This document shows positions 36,605 through 46,801 of a stretch of DNA of 64,000 bases, piece after piece. A program made the position numbers and the translations under genes. The notes beneath the pieces were generated by a model. The model searched no databases. It was given only the letters and a program-made list of their open reading frames with translations, and was not told where the DNA came from. Numbering within the stretch: position 1 is the stretch's first letter; each line of letters opens with the position of its first letter. Origin of the DNA: Methylophilaceae bacterium (GTDB taxonomy: Bacteria > Pseudomonadota > Gammaproteobacteria > Burkholderiales > Methylophilaceae); assembly GCA_013141125.1 (NCBI GenBank), contig JABFRO010000001.1, positions 930,001-994,000 of the forward strand, in the 5' to 3' direction.

Positions 36605-37534
36605 TTAGTTAACAAGCTCTAATTGAGCGGCCATGAGAGCATCCTGATTGGTAAGAGCTACGCAAGAAAAATCAGCAACTATACGTTTAGTTAATCCTGC
36701 CAACACTTTACCCGGCCCACATTCTGCACTTTTTGTTATTCCCTGGTCATGTATCGCTTGAATCGTTTCCACCCAGCGCACAGGGCTATATAACTGCCCT
36801 ACCAATGCTTGTTTGATTTTATTGCTTTCGTTATAGGCTAAAACATCTGCATTATGCAGCACAGGAATTTGACTCACATTTACAGTGACGCTTTCAAGAT
36901 AAGCCTGCAACTCTTTAGCTGCGGATCTCATTAATGCACAATGCGAAGGCACGCTTACCGGTAGCAATACAACACGTTTGGCACCTATTGCCTTAGCCGC
37001 TAGCATGCCCCGCTCAACAGCTTCTTTATGTCCAGCAATCACTACTTGGCCGGGGGAATTAAAGTTTACAGCCTCCAACACCTGAGCCTGCGCAGCCTCT
37101 TTGCATATTGAGCGCACCACATCATCATCCAGCCCCAAAATAGCAGCCATGCCACCGACCCCCTCAGATACTGCATGCTGCATGACCTCTGCACGGTATT
37201 GTACCAATGGCAATGCATCTCGATAAGCCAGTGCGCTTGACGCAACCAGTGCGGTATATTCACCCAAGCTGTGACCTGCAAGAACACTGGGTTGTGCACC
37301 GCCCTGCTGTATCCATGCCCGCCATGTTGCAACTCCGGCGGCAAGCATTAAGGGCTGAGTATTGTTGGTCTGATTGATTGCATCATTTGGCTCTGTAGCC
37401 ATTTTCCAAAAATCCACACCGAGAGTATCGGAGGCTTCTACAAAAGTATCTTGAATAACCGCAAGATCACTATATCCACTCATCATGCCTACAGATTGCG
37501 AACCCTGTCCTGGGAAAAAAAATGCAAACTTCAT
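36605..37534 (-). CDS. fabD: Malonyl CoA-ACP transacylase
   Basis: A 309-residue enzyme loading malonyl groups onto ACP. Seen: FFPGQGSQSVGM at the N-terminus, the nucleophile motif GHSLGEYTAL, and PVSVPSHCALM (His). ATG at 37534 with AAGG 7 nt upstream is chosen; an in-frame start at 37606 would overlap into the end of fabH and add 24 unrelated residues. Confidence 0.96.
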   Translation of the reverse strand: MKFAFFFPGQGSQSVGMMSGYSDLAVIQDTFVEASDTLGVDFWKMATEPNDAINQTNNTQPLMLAAGVATWRAWIQQGGAQPSVLAGHSLGEYTALVASSALAYRDALPLVQYRAEVMQHAVSEGVGGMAAILGLDDDVVRSICKEAAQAQVLEAVNFNSPGQVVIAGHKEAVERGMLAAKAIGAKRVVLLPVSVPSHCALMRSAAKELQAYLESVTVNVSQIPVLHNADVLAYNESNKIKQALVGQLYSPVRWVETIQAIHDQGITKSAECGPGKVLAGLTKRIVADFSCVALTNQDALMAAQLELVN

Positions 37535-37562
37535 AAAATAACCTTTTAAAACTATTGCCAAA

Positions 37563-38516
37563 TTAATACGTAAGTAACACAGAGCCCCACGTAAAGCCGC
37601 CACCAAAGGCCTCCATTAATACCGTCTCACCGCGTTTAATACGACCATCGCGTACTGCAACGTCCAACGCCAAAGGTACTGAAGCCGCAGAGGTATTGCC
37701 GTGTATATCTACAGTCACGACAACGCGATCCATGTCCATTCCCAATTTTTTAGCGGTAGACTGCAATATACGTATATTGGCTTGGTGTGGCACCAGCCAA
37801 TCAATGTCAGTCTTATTTAAACCGTTGGCCAGCAGTGCCTCGTCCACAATTGCATCCAGAGTGTTAACGGCTACTTTAAATACGGAGTTGCCTTCCATAA
37901 CCATGGTTTTACTGCCATCTTGCTTGGATACACCAGAAGGCACATTGAGTAGATTGGCATAACTGCCATCAGCATGTAAGTGGCAAGAAAGTATACCCGG
38001 CTCATCACTACCAGTGAGGATTACCGCACCCGCACCATCTCCCCACAAAATGCAATTACTTCTATCCGTCCAATCCGTTATTCGCGACATGGTCTCGGCA
38101 CCCACCACCAGGACACACTTCGCTGCACCACTTTTGATAAATTTATCTGCCGTAGTAATGGCATAGACAAATCCACTGCATACCGCCTGTATATCAAATG
38201 CCGGACAATTGGAAATGCCAAGCTTATCCTGCATCAAACAGGCTGTGCTGGGAAATGTACGATCCGGCGTAGTAGTAGCTACTATAATTAAATCAATCGC
38301 TTGCGCTTCAATATTCGCCGCCTGAATTGCACGGCGCGCGGCTTGCAAAGCAAGGTCACTGGTAAACTCACCTTCTGCCGCTATGTGTCGCTCGCGGATA
38401 CCGGTACGTGAAACGATCCATTCATCAGTAGTATCAACCATGTGCTCAAGATCTGCATTAGTTAATATTTTTTCGGGCAAATAACTACCGGTTCCAGCAA
38501 TGCGGGAATACTTCAT
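37563..38516 (-). CDS. fabH: Beta-ketoacyl-ACP synthase III
   Basis: A 317-residue initiating condensing enzyme. The triad is visible: [12 protein letters not shown] (Cys), VPHQANIRI (His) and [12 protein letters not shown] (Asn). It joins acetyl-CoA to malonyl-ACP. It lies between plsX and fabD. Confidence 0.97.
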   Translation of the reverse strand: MKYSRIAGTGSYLPEKILTNADLEHMVDTTDEWIVSRTGIRERHIAAEGEFTSDLALQAARRAIQAANIEAQAIDLIIVATTTPDRTFPSTACLMQDKLGISNCPAFDIQAVCSGFVYAITTADKFIKSGAAKCVLVVGAETMSRITDWTDRSNCILWGDGAGAVILTGSDEPGILSCHLHADGSYANLLNVPSGVSKQDGSKTMVMEGNSVFKVAVNTLDAIVDEALLANGLNKTDIDWLVPHQANIRILQSTAKKLGMDMDRVVVTVDIHGNTSAASVPLALDVAVRDGRIKRGETVLMEAFGGGFTWGSVLLTY

Positions 38517-38540
38517 TCAGAATCTTTCAAAGTGGCGCGC

Positions 38541-39605
38541 TCAAGTTTCTGTGTGCGCTTGTGGTCGACAGCTTTCAGATATATTCGTGAGCTGTTGTTG
38601 TTCGATTTCCAATTGTTCTGTGATACGACGCAAAACACCATTGCGCGCTTCTTCAATAGCTGTCTTTATTGCATACTGAAATGCAAAGCTATCTGCGCCA
38701 CCATGACTTTTAACCACCACTCCACGCAACCCCAGAAAACTGGCACCATTATAACGGCGTGGATCAAATCGGCGTTTGAATGCATTAAGTACAGGTAAGG
38801 CTACAAGTGCCATCACCTTGCTAATCCAGTTGCGCTTGAATTCTTGTGAAAGAAAGCCACTCATCATGTGAGCCAGACCTTCAGTCGTCTTGAGTGCTAC
38901 GTTTCCGACAAAACCATCACATACCACCAGATCAGTAGTGCCTTTGAAAATGTCATCACCTTCGACATTGCCATAGAAATTGAGATGGCTGGCACGCAAT
39001 AATTCGCCAGCCCGTTTAACGACTTCGTTACCCTTGATATCTTCAGATCCAATATTAAGCAAGCCGACACTGGGGTTCGTTTTATGTTCGACGCAAGAAA
39101 CCAGCATGGCACCCATAATAGCAAATTGAAGCAAATGCTCAGGGGTACAGTCAGCATTAGCGCCCAGATCCAACATGTAAGTCAGACCTTTTTGACTGGG
39201 GAGAGTTGATGCTATTGCGGGACGATCAATACCAGGAAGTGTTTTTAAAACATAACGTGCTGTCGCCATCAGTGCGCCAGTATTACCGGCACTAACGCAT
39301 GCATTGGCTTCGCCGTTTTTGACCAGATTAATGGCCACGCGCATTGATGAATCTTTTTTGTTTTTTAGAGCGCTTTGCGGAGATTCATCCATGGTAACGA
39401 CTTCAGTTGCGTGATGAATACGCAGACGTGTACCAACCGACGATTTATGAGCTATTAATTCCGCTTCAATAGCCTCTTTCAAACCAACCAAAATGATATT
39501 AATGCCATCATGCTGCTTCAGCGCCTGCAAGGCCGCTGGCACTGTCACATGGGGTCCATGATCGCCACCCATGGCATCAATGGCAACTGTTATATCTATG
39601 CTCAA
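38541..39605 (-). CDS. plsX: Phosphate acyltransferase PlsX
   Basis: A 354-residue enzyme making acyl-phosphate from acyl-ACP for phospholipid synthesis. Typical features: [12 protein letters not shown] at the start, [23 protein letters not shown] and [16 protein letters not shown]. It sits between rpmF and fabH in the conserved order. Confidence 0.97.
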   Translation of the reverse strand: MSIDITVAIDAMGGDHGPHVTVPAALQALKQHDGINIILVGLKEAIEAELIAHKSSVGTRLRIHHATEVVTMDESPQSALKNKKDSSMRVAINLVKNGEANACVSAGNTGALMATARYVLKTLPGIDRPAIASTLPSQKGLTYMLDLGANADCTPEHLLQFAIMGAMLVSCVEHKTNPSVGLLNIGSEDIKGNEVVKRAGELLRASHLNFYGNVEGDDIFKGTTDLVVCDGFVGNVALKTTEGLAHMMSGFLSQEFKRNWISKVMALVALPVLNAFKRRFDPRRYNGASFLGLRGVVVKSHGGADSFAFQYAIKTAIEEARNGVLRRITEQLEIEQQQLTNISESCRPQAHTET

Positions 39606-39666
39606 AATAGGGTATTAAAATCAGATGGCGCTAACTCTTGCAAGAACCAGCGCCTTTCAAACTTAT

Positions 39667-39846
39667 TTACTCGCCTTTGGTAGACAAGACTTTGCGGCCA
39701 CGATAAAAGCCACTTGGGCTAATGTGGTGACGTAGATGAACTTCGCCTGTTGTCGGCTCAATTGCCAAAGGAGGGTTAACCAGAAAATCATGTGAGCGAT
39801 GCATACCACGTTTTGATGGTGATTTTTTATTTTGTTGTACGGCCAT
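39667..39846 (-). CDS. rpmF: 50S ribosomal protein L32
   Basis: A 59-residue protein, too short for common length filters. It reads [20 protein letters not shown], then [29 protein letters not shown], which is the usual L32 pattern. CAGGAG lies 7 nt before the ATG. The position between yceD and plsX is conserved. The zinc-binding cysteines of some L32 proteins are absent, as in many proteobacteria. Confidence 0.96.
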   Translation of the reverse strand: MAVQQNKKSPSKRGMHRSHDFLVNPPLAIEPTTGEVHLRHHISPSGFYRGRKVLSTKGE

Positions 39847-39883
39847 TTCTAAACTCCTGTAATTACGTTATAAATTTATTAAA

Positions 39884-40405
39884 TCAGCCATTACCTGAAG
39901 TAGAGGCTGCTTTAAAATTCGCCAAAACTGCAAATGGACTAGGTTTCTTTAGCTCATTAAATTCATCACTCGCACTGCACTTTTCAATTGGATGCTTTGG
40001 TGCCAGAGGCAGAGCCAACAAAATCTCATCTTCAATCAAGTCCAGAACCCGCATATTTGCATCCGCAACCAGATATTCCTTTTCGTCGTCTTCATCTTCA
40101 GCCGGAGGGATAGCCTCCTCGTTCGGCACGAGCGAATAGATGGTGTCAATATTCAAAACAAACTCAAATGGTTCAAGACAGCGCTGGCAAGTTAGTGACA
40201 GCAATCCATGCACCTTCAAATTCAACTCCGAATGATTTTCTTGAGCGACCCTGCCAATCACTTGGCAAGTAAGCACATCATCAGTTGACTCAAGCAAATC
40301 CTGCAAGCGCGAAAGTTGTGAAACGCGGATTGTATCATGAATCTCAAGCGCTTTTTGCGCAAACTCAATACTGTTAATAGTCGTGCTAATGTCTGAATTC
40401 ATCAT
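39884..40405 (-). CDS. yceD: YceD/DUF177 family protein (23S rRNA accumulation protein)
   Basis: A 173-residue acidic protein with the family signature LSLTCQRCLEPFEF (CxxC) in the centre and the C-terminal DLIEDEILLALPLAPKH. YceD is needed for normal 23S rRNA levels in E. coli. It is upstream of rpmF with a 37-nt gap and diverges from the pyruvate carboxylase genes. Confidence 0.92.
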   Translation of the reverse strand: MMNSDISTTINSIEFAQKALEIHDTIRVSQLSRLQDLLESTDDVLTCQVIGRVAQENHSELNLKVHGLLSLTCQRCLEPFEFVLNIDTIYSLVPNEEAIPPAEDEDDEKEYLVADANMRVLDLIEDEILLALPLAPKHPIEKCSASDEFNELKKPSPFAVLANFKAASTSGNG

Positions 40406-40579
40406 GGGCTAATGCAAGAATAAGGGGCGCATGATATAATTTGAAGGTTTGCAAGTCAAAAAAATTGTAGTAATTAGAATCTAAAGTGATTTGGCAGCTC
40501 ACATTTAATTTAAATCATATTAAAAGTCAAGCTGTTGAATTCATTATTAATAATCAGTTTTCAGAATTAGGTCTTTGTC

Positions 40580-41998
40580 GTGATAAATAAAATTCTTATT
40601 GCTAATCGTGGTGAAATTGCTGTCCGCATTGTTCGGGCTTGCTCGGAAATGGGCATCAAGTCTGTTGCGATTTACTCTGATGCTGATCGCCAGGCACTGC
40701 ATGTTAAAAAAGCGGATGAAGCCTATTGCATTGGTTCCGACCCCGTGATTGGCTATCTCAATGCACATAATATTGTCAATTTGGCTGTCGCTTCAGGCTG
40801 TGATGCCCTGCATCCGGGTTATGGTTTTTTATCAGAAAATCCAGAGTTGGCTGAAATATGCGCAAGACGCGGTATCAAATTCATTGGCCCCAAAGCCAAA
40901 GTTATTAGTCAAATGGGCGACAAAATCCAAGCCCGTAACGCCATGACTTCAGCTGGCATTCCCTGTACACCCGGCAGTGATGGCAATTTGGCCAATTTGG
41001 AAGAGGCGCGTAAACTGGCTCAAAAAATTGGCTACCCAGTCATGTTGAAGGCCACAAATGGCGGTGGTGGGCGCGGTATTCGTCGCTGTAATGACGAAAA
41101 GGAATTGTTGGGCAATTACGATCGAGTGATTTCAGAAGCCAGCAAAGCGTTTGGCAAGCCAGAAGTTTTTCTGGAAAAATGCATCGTTAACCCGCGCCAC
41201 ATAGAAGTACAAGTGCTAGGCGACAGCCACGGCAATGTTATTCACCTGTTCGAGCGCGACTGCTCCATTCAACGTCGCAATCAAAAGTTGATTGAAATTG
41301 CACCCTCTCCGCAACTTAGCAAGGCACAACGTGATTATATCGGCAACCTTGCGGTCAAAGCAGCCAAAGCTGTTTCCTATGAAAATGCAGGGACTGTTGA
41401 ATTTTTGCTGGATTCAGAGAATAACTTCTACTTTATGGAAATGAATACGCGTTTGCAAGTAGAGCATACCGTCACCGAAACCATCACTGGCATTGATATT
41501 GTACAAGAGCAAATTCGTGTGGCTGATGGCCTTAAGCTACAATATAAACAAGAAGATGTGCATTTTCGCGGTTTTGCCATGGAATTTCGCATTAACGCAG
41601 AAGATCCAAAAAATGACTTTTTACCGAGTTTTGGTAAAATCACACGTTATTACGCCCCTGGTGGCCCGGGTGTACGTATGGATGCCGCCATATATAGTGG
41701 CTACGTTATTCCGCCCTATTATGATTCAATGTGCGCAAAACTTACCGTATGGGCACTCAATTGGGAGGGTGTAATAGAACGCGGTCGTCGCGCGCTGGAT
41801 GATATGGTGGTGTTTGGTGTAAAAACAACGATTCCTTATTATCAGGAAATTCTAAAGCATCCAGAATTCCGAGCGGCAAATTTCAATACAAGCTTTGTAG
41901 AATCCCACCCAGAGCTAACGCATTATGCCACTAAGTTTCCGCCGGAATTATTCGCTGCTGCAATATCAGCAGCCATAGCGGCACATGAAGGCGTGTAA
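40580..41998 (+). CDS. pycA: Biotin carboxylase subunit of two-subunit pyruvate carboxylase (AccC-like)
   Basis: A 472-residue ATP-grasp biotin carboxylase: KILIANRGEIAVRIVRAC at the N-terminus, ATP loop KATNGGGGRGIR, HIEVQVLGDSHGN, ERDCSIQRRNQKLIEIAPS, and the active-site stretch FYFMEMNTRLQVEHTVTE. Start is GTG. AccC-type subunits serve acetyl-CoA carboxylase too, but this one is directly followed by an oxaloacetate-type carboxyltransferase with a biotin domain and not by accB, so a role in pyruvate carboxylation (anaplerosis) is preferred. Confidence 0.87.
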   Translation: MINKILIANRGEIAVRIVRACSEMGIKSVAIYSDADRQALHVKKADEAYCIGSDPVIGYLNAHNIVNLAVASGCDALHPGYGFLSENPELAEICARRGIKFIGPKAKVISQMGDKIQARNAMTSAGIPCTPGSDGNLANLEEARKLAQKIGYPVMLKATNGGGGRGIRRCNDEKELLGNYDRVISEASKAFGKPEVFLEKCIVNPRHIEVQVLGDSHGNVIHLFERDCSIQRRNQKLIEIAPSPQLSKAQRDYIGNLAVKAAKAVSYENAGTVEFLLDSENNFYFMEMNTRLQVEHTVTETITGIDIVQEQIRVADGLKLQYKQEDVHFRGFAMEFRINAEDPKNDFLPSFGKITRYYAPGGPGVRMDAAIYSGYVIPPYYDSMCAKLTVWALNWEGVIERGRRALDDMVVFGVKTTIPYYQEILKHPEFRAANFNTSFVESHPELTHYATKFPPELFAAAISAAIAAHEGV

Positions 41999-42030
41999 TT
42001 TAATTAAACCTAAAGTGATAGATTAAAAAT

Positions 42031-43872
42031 ATGGCTAAAGTATATGTTTCAGAACTTGTTTTAAGAGATGGTCATCAGTCGTTAATTGCGACGCGTATGC
42101 GCACTGATGACATGTTACCCATCTGCTCAAAATTGGATGCTATTGATTTCTGGTCGCTGGAGGCCTGGGGTGGCGCTACATTTGATGCTTGTGTGCGTTT
42201 TCTAAAAGAGGATCCTTGGGAGCGTCTAAAAAAATTAAGAAAAGCCTTACCCAATAGTCGCATCCAAATGCTGTTGCGCGGACAAAACTTACTCGGCTAT
42301 CGTCATTATTCGGATGATGTGGTACGTGCTTTTGTCAAGCAGTCTGCCGATTCAGGTGTTGACGTTTTCCGTATTTTTGATGCAATGAATGATTTACGCA
42401 ATTTACGTGTATCTGTAGAGTCCGTAAAAAAAGTTGGCAAACATGCCGAAGGAGCAATCAGCTACACCACTAGCCCAGTACACGATATTGCGCATTTCGT
42501 TGCTTTGGCTAAAGAGCTTGAATCTATGGGTTGCGATACACTGGCCATAAAAGACATGGCAGGCTTGCTCACACCGCAAACCACGCAGAATTTAGTGAAA
42601 GCAATCCGTGCCGAAGTTAGTTTGCCGATTCACTTACATAGTCATGCCACTTCCGGTTTGGCAGCCATGTGCTTGCTCAAAGGCATTGAGAACGGCGCTA
42701 CCATACTGGATACCTGCAACTCCTCTTTTTCAGAAGGTGCTAGTCATCCGACTACAGAAAGCATTGTTGCCGCATTGCAGGGCACCGAATACGACACTGG
42801 GTTGAATATTGCTGCATTGCAGGAAATAACAGCTTACTTTCGTGAAGTGCGTAAGAAGTATTGGCAATTTGAGAGTGAATTCACTGGTGTTGATACCCGC
42901 GTGCTGATTAATCAGGTACCAGGCGGCATGATTTCCAATCTGTCCAATCAACTCAAGGAACAAGGCGCACTCAATCGCATGGATGAAGTTTTAGCCGAGA
43001 TTCCGCGTGTGCGTGAAGATTTGGGCTTTCCTCCGTTAGTGACACCAACCTCGCAAATCGTAGGTACGCAAGCCGTACTTAACGTCATGACGGGAGCACG
43101 CTACAAATCCGTGACAAATGAAGTTAAAAACTACCTCCTGGGTCAATATGGCAAAGCGCCAGCCGCCGTAAATACTGACGTTAAAAATGCAGCCGTTGGC
43201 AATGCTGAAGTTATTCTGTGTCGTCCAGCAGATTTGCTTGATGACGAAATGGATAAATTGCGCATAGAATCTGAAGGCTTAGCTAAAAGTGAGGAGGATG
43301 TTCTGACCTACGCCATGTTCCCGGATTTGGCTAAAACCTTCTTGCAGGAACGTAATGCCGGCTCGCTTAAAGCCGAGCCTTTGTTAAATAAGGAATCTGC
43401 CGCAACCAGTGCCGCGCGCTACGCACCAAATGAATTCAAAGTGACCCTACATGGGGAAACTTTCCACATCAAGCTCACGGGTAGCGGCCACCATGGCGAA
43501 GAACAGCGTCCGTTTTATGTCTCTGTGGATGGTATTGCAGAAGAAGTGATTGTGGAAACGCTTAGCGAAATCGAAGTTTCTGGCGGCAAGAGTAATGGGA
43601 AAAAGAAAGCAGTTGCGGCTGTAGGCAGCAACGGTCGCCCTCGCCCCGCACACGAAGGCTGTGTGACCACAGCCATGCCAGGCAGCATCGTAGAGGTCAA
43701 AGTCAAAATCGGTGACAAGGTGAATGCAGGAGATGCCGTGCTGGTGATTGAAGCCATGAAAATGGAAAACGAAATTCAGGCACCAAAATCCGGCATTGTC
43801 ATAGCAATTCATGTAAAAAAAGGAGATTCTGTCAGCCCGGATGAATCTCTGCTGGAAATCCAACCGAGCTAA
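42031..43872 (+). CDS. pycB: Carboxyltransferase/biotinyl subunit of pyruvate carboxylase (OadA/PycB type)
   Basis: A 613-residue protein with an HMGL-like TIM barrel at the N-terminus (ELVLRDGHQSLIATRMRTDDM, then LAIKDMAGLLTP and LPIHLHSHATSGLA with metal-binding His), a PYC/OADA middle domain, and a C-terminal biotinyl domain with the lysine motif EAMKMENEIQ. No oadB or oadG sodium-pump genes follow, so pyruvate carboxylase is more likely than oxaloacetate decarboxylase. It is 32 nt downstream of the biotin carboxylase subunit. Confidence 0.88.
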   Translation: MAKVYVSELVLRDGHQSLIATRMRTDDMLPICSKLDAIDFWSLEAWGGATFDACVRFLKEDPWERLKKLRKALPNSRIQMLLRGQNLLGYRHYSDDVVRAFVKQSADSGVDVFRIFDAMNDLRNLRVSVESVKKVGKHAEGAISYTTSPVHDIAHFVALAKELESMGCDTLAIKDMAGLLTPQTTQNLVKAIRAEVSLPIHLHSHATSGLAAMCLLKGIENGATILDTCNSSFSEGASHPTTESIVAALQGTEYDTGLNIAALQEITAYFREVRKKYWQFESEFTGVDTRVLINQVPGGMISNLSNQLKEQGALNRMDEVLAEIPRVREDLGFPPLVTPTSQIVGTQAVLNVMTGARYKSVTNEVKNYLLGQYGKAPAAVNTDVKNAAVGNAEVILCRPADLLDDEMDKLRIESEGLAKSEEDVLTYAMFPDLAKTFLQERNAGSLKAEPLLNKESAATSAARYAPNEFKVTLHGETFHIKLTGSGHHGEEQRPFYVSVDGIAEEVIVETLSEIEVSGGKSNGKKKAVAAVGSNGRPRPAHEGCVTTAMPGSIVEVKVKIGDKVNAGDAVLVIEAMKMENEIQAPKSGIVIAIHVKKGDSVSPDESLLEIQPS

Positions 43873-43885
43873 CTATCCAAAAACA

Positions 43886-43922
43886 CTAGCCAAACTGGCA
43901 ATAACCTTCTCAGTTTGGCTAG
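43886..43922. terminator. Hairpin after pycB
   Basis: A perfect 12-bp inverted repeat (CTAGCCAAACTG / CAGTTTGGCTAG) with a 13-nt loop lies 13 nt after the pycB stop and 22 nt before the Maf gene. No T-run follows, so it may attenuate transcription or protect the 3' end rather than fully terminate. Confidence 0.5.
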
Positions 43923-43943
43923 CATCCAGCTCCAACCATAACC

Positions 43944-44528
43944 ATGAACCAACCCACTCTAATTCTTGCTTCTTCTTCGCCCTATCGACGTGAACTTTTA
44001 GAGCGACTGCAACTTCCATTTATCACTATTTCACCTGACGTGGATGAAACACCCCTCACCGGGGAAACTCCCCCGCTCACCGCATTGCGCTTAGCACAAG
44101 TCAAGGCGCGTAAAGTGGCGGAACAATATCAGGACGCACTCATTATTGGCTGCGATCAGGTCGCCACGCTGGATGATATGCAGATTGGTAAACCCATAAC
44201 CTATGAAAATGCGGTAAAACAGCTGCACTTGATGCGTGGACGTAGCGTTACTTTCCATAGCGCTTTGTGTTTGTATAATGCAAAAAATCACAACATGCAA
44301 ACCGAGGTCGTACCTTATATTGTCGAATTCCGTGATTTAAGCGATGCACAGATTGAAAACTATCTGCGGAAAGAACAACCCTACCACTGCGCAGGTAGTG
44401 CAAAGTCCGAAGGCCTGGGCATCGCCATCATCTCCAGTATGCGCGGTGATGATCCTAATGCCCTTATTGGCCTGCCGCTCATCAAGCTGATTAACATGCT
44501 GCAAAATGAGGGTTTATCCGTTTTGTAG
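43944..44528 (+). CDS. Maf-like nucleotide pyrophosphatase (YceF subfamily)
   Basis: A 194-residue house-cleaning pyrophosphatase: [17 protein letters not shown] at the N-terminus, IIGCDQVA with the catalytic Asp, IGKP, and [12 protein letters not shown]. The CAGSAKSEG stretch and length fit the YceF branch, which hydrolyses 7-methyl-GTP. In many proteobacteria yceF diverges from yceD directly; here the pyc pair stands between. Confidence 0.9.
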   Translation: MNQPTLILASSSPYRRELLERLQLPFITISPDVDETPLTGETPPLTALRLAQVKARKVAEQYQDALIIGCDQVATLDDMQIGKPITYENAVKQLHLMRGRSVTFHSALCLYNAKNHNMQTEVVPYIVEFRDLSDAQIENYLRKEQPYHCAGSAKSEGLGIAIISSMRGDDPNALIGLPLIKLINMLQNEGLSVL

Positions 44529-44582
44529 TGCGCTATCACACTGACTTTACCTGTGTTAGCTAACGCGATGACAAACATGAAT

Positions 44583-45890
44583 TCACTCCAAAACAACACG
44601 CCCATTTAAAGGCTGTATCGGGCGATTATTAGGATGATGGACAGCTTGCTCAAAAGCTTTTATTTGTGCTTTAGAAGCAGTTATTGGCGACTTCATCAGC
44701 AACCAGCGCACACCTTCACTACAGGGGGGCGTGGTAAGAGAACCGCTAAATCGATAATAACTACGATTTTCAGGCAGTAATTCACTCGCATTCACATTGC
44801 TTTTTAGTGCAACAGGCTCGCTGATTTCTTTCGGCATTTGTGACCAGAGCTTTTCCAGCGCTGCATTGGCTGCCCCTTCCTTGAACATTACCCCAATCAC
44901 AGCCAGGTTGCCTTTGGCATCGGCGTGAACGAAATGCGCCTCCATAGGAAAAGATTTATCGTGTATTTTGTTTTCGCCAGGTGAATGAAAATGCACCTGT
45001 TTCATATTAAAAATCACACCATCTAATACCAACGTATTACCTTCTTTAAAATTCACCTGCACAGTATGACCATTATTGAAAATATTCTTGGTCGGCACAT
45101 CCTGCCTACCCATCAGCGGCATTAATGAGGTGTGCATGGTTTTTTCAATATTGATTGGGGACTGATTGCTGCCAATATCACAAGCTATAAACTCAGGTTT
45201 AAGCTTACCCCAATGCTCAGGCCCTTCCTTACCCTCATACGTCCAATGTGAAGCATGCTCCTCTGTTTTGTGTGGCTGCCCTTTATTCAGGTTGGGTTTG
45301 GTTTCCGTAGCTTTAGGCTTAGCCACAGGTTTGATACTTACCGGTTCAGGTTTGACTGGCAAAACAGCTGATGTAACTGTTTGTGCAATGGGTACTGCAG
45401 CTTTGGCTGCAGCGGTTTTTGCAGTAGCTGGACTATTGGTGCTGATACTGCCTTTAGTCGCGGGCTTGGTTTCTGCTATGGGATTTGTCGCTTTGTCGCT
45501 AAGGCAAACATAGCGCATGGCAATATCTATTTCCGTTTCCGGCACTGGCTCATTAAACTCTGCACTTTTAGCATCAATACCTGCTGAATATACCAGCTCA
45601 TTATTCAAATACTGAAACACTTGTGAAGTTGCTGATTTTTGTGCAGTGCAATCAAAATACCAAAGTAACTTGCTAAGGTTGTATTCTTTTTCTGGTGATT
45701 CCAAATTCTTTTGCAATTTTTTATATTCAATCTTGACCCACACTCTTTTGAGCTGATCTTTTTGCAAAATGGATTGTTTATCCAGCATTAGTTTCGATGC
45801 GTTATTTTCATGCAGTTTAATCCATACTGCCGCATAAGCATTACTCGTCATGAGTGAAACTAACCCAATAAATACTACCAACATTTTCAT
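44583..45890 (-). CDS. Periplasmic alpha-carbonic anhydrase fused to a surface-adhesin E-like domain
   Basis: 435 residues. A signal peptide (1-20, ending AYA) leads to an adhesin-E-like domain (about 21-131: AVWIKLHE...MLDKQSILQ...RVWVKIEY...WYFDCTAQ...MRYVCLS). A Pro/Ala/Lys/Thr-rich linker (about 132-215) follows, then a complete alpha-carbonic anhydrase domain: HWTYEGKEGPEHWG, QSPINI, the zinc site QVHFHSPGEN with a third His in EAHFVH, and LTTPPCSEGVRW. The enzyme interconverts CO2 and bicarbonate in the periplasm. The N-terminal domain is not part of ordinary carbonic anhydrases and may anchor it at the cell surface (inference). Confidence 0.88.
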   Translation of the reverse strand: MKMLVVFIGLVSLMTSNAYAAVWIKLHENNASKLMLDKQSILQKDQLKRVWVKIEYKKLQKNLESPEKEYNLSKLLWYFDCTAQKSATSQVFQYLNNELVYSAGIDAKSAEFNEPVPETEIDIAMRYVCLSDKATNPIAETKPATKGSISTNSPATAKTAAAKAAVPIAQTVTSAVLPVKPEPVSIKPVAKPKATETKPNLNKGQPHKTEEHASHWTYEGKEGPEHWGKLKPEFIACDIGSNQSPINIEKTMHTSLMPLMGRQDVPTKNIFNNGHTVQVNFKEGNTLVLDGVIFNMKQVHFHSPGENKIHDKSFPMEAHFVHADAKGNLAVIGVMFKEGAANAALEKLWSQMPKEISEPVALKSNVNASELLPENRSYYRFSGSLTTPPCSEGVRWLLMKSPITASKAQIKAFEQAVHHPNNRPIQPLNGRVVLE

Positions 45891-46036
45891 AACATACCCC
45901 AGTATATTTCGCTTTATAGCTAATTAAGTTTTTTAGCAGCAAGTGTTATAAAGAGAAATTTTACGGCCAATGAGACTGTTTCAATTTACAAAGAAAAGCA
46001 TATTTTCAACGTCAATTCTTTGCTTTCTGGCAATAA

Positions 46037-46060
46037 AAAAGGCTGCCAAGGCAGCCTTTT
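46037..46060 (-). terminator. Intrinsic terminator of the rpsF-priB-rpsR-rplI operon
   Basis: AAAAGGCTGCC / GGCAGCCTTTT is a near-continuous palindrome; on the minus strand it is followed by TTTTTT. It lies 26 nt after the rplI stop and may also stop transcripts from the other strand. Confidence 0.85.
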
Positions 46061-46085
46061 AAACTACTTAAAACTTTACACCGAT

Positions 46086-46535
46086 TTAGTGTTCACCTAA
46101 TACGGACACCGTAATATCCACCACTACATCATGATGCAAAGCGATGCTCACCACATGATCGCCAATTGTCTTCAAAGGACCATTTGGCAGGCGAATTTCA
46201 GATTTTGCTACTTCAAAGCTTTGTGCCGTTAGCGCTTCAGCAATATCACCATTGGTAACAGAACCAAACAAGCGCCCATCCACACCGGCTTTTTGCGATA
46301 CTTGCAACAAGAAGCCTGCCAGTTTTTCACCGCGAGCCTGCGCAGCGATCAAGAAACTAGCTTGTTGTTTTTCCAACTCAGCACGGCGTGCTGCAAATTC
46401 AGCCTTGTTAGCCTCTGTTGCACGCGTGGCTTTCTTTTGTGGGATCAGAAAATTGCGACCATAACCGTCTTTTACTTTAACGATATCGCCAAGATTGCCC
46501 AGGTTAGCTACTTTTTCTAATAAAATAATTTGCAT
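46086..46535 (-). CDS. rplI: 50S ribosomal protein L9
   Basis: A 149-residue protein of standard length: [21 protein letters not shown] and [16 protein letters not shown] (N-terminal rRNA-binding domain), a long connecting helix, and the C-terminal domain with GKLFGSVT-like [16 protein letters not shown]. Last gene of the operon. Confidence 0.97.
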   Translation of the reverse strand: MQIILLEKVANLGNLGDIVKVKDGYGRNFLIPQKKATRATEANKAEFAARRAELEKQQASFLIAAQARGEKLAGFLLQVSQKAGVDGRLFGSVTNGDIAEALTAQSFEVAKSEIRLPNGPLKTIGDHVVSIALHHDVVVDITVSVLGEH

Positions 46536-46551
46536 GATAAATTCCCTAGCC

Positions 46552-46779
46552 TTAGTGCTTATCTGTGTACGGCAGTAACGCTAGAAAGCGCGCACGTTTC
46601 ACAGCAATGGTAAGTTGACGTTGATAACGCGCTTTAGTGCCAGTGATGCGTGCTGGAATAATTTTACCATTCTCAGTAATAAAATCTTTTAATAGATCTA
46701 CATCTTTGTAATCAACTTCTTTAATGCCCTCTGCCGAAAAACGGCAGTAGCGGCGGCGTTTGAACATGTCACGTGCCAT
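46552..46779 (-). CDS. rpsR: 30S ribosomal protein S18
   Basis: A 75-residue basic protein: [19 protein letters not shown], then [20 protein letters not shown] and [20 protein letters not shown], which is the S18 pattern. It partners S6 on the platform of the small subunit. It lies between priB and rplI. Confidence 0.97.
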   Translation of the reverse strand: MARDMFKRRRYCRFSAEGIKEVDYKDVDLLKDFITENGKIIPARITGTKARYQRQLTIAVKRARFLALLPYTDKH

Positions 46780-46801
46780 GATAAAACCTCTTTAAATATA
46801 T

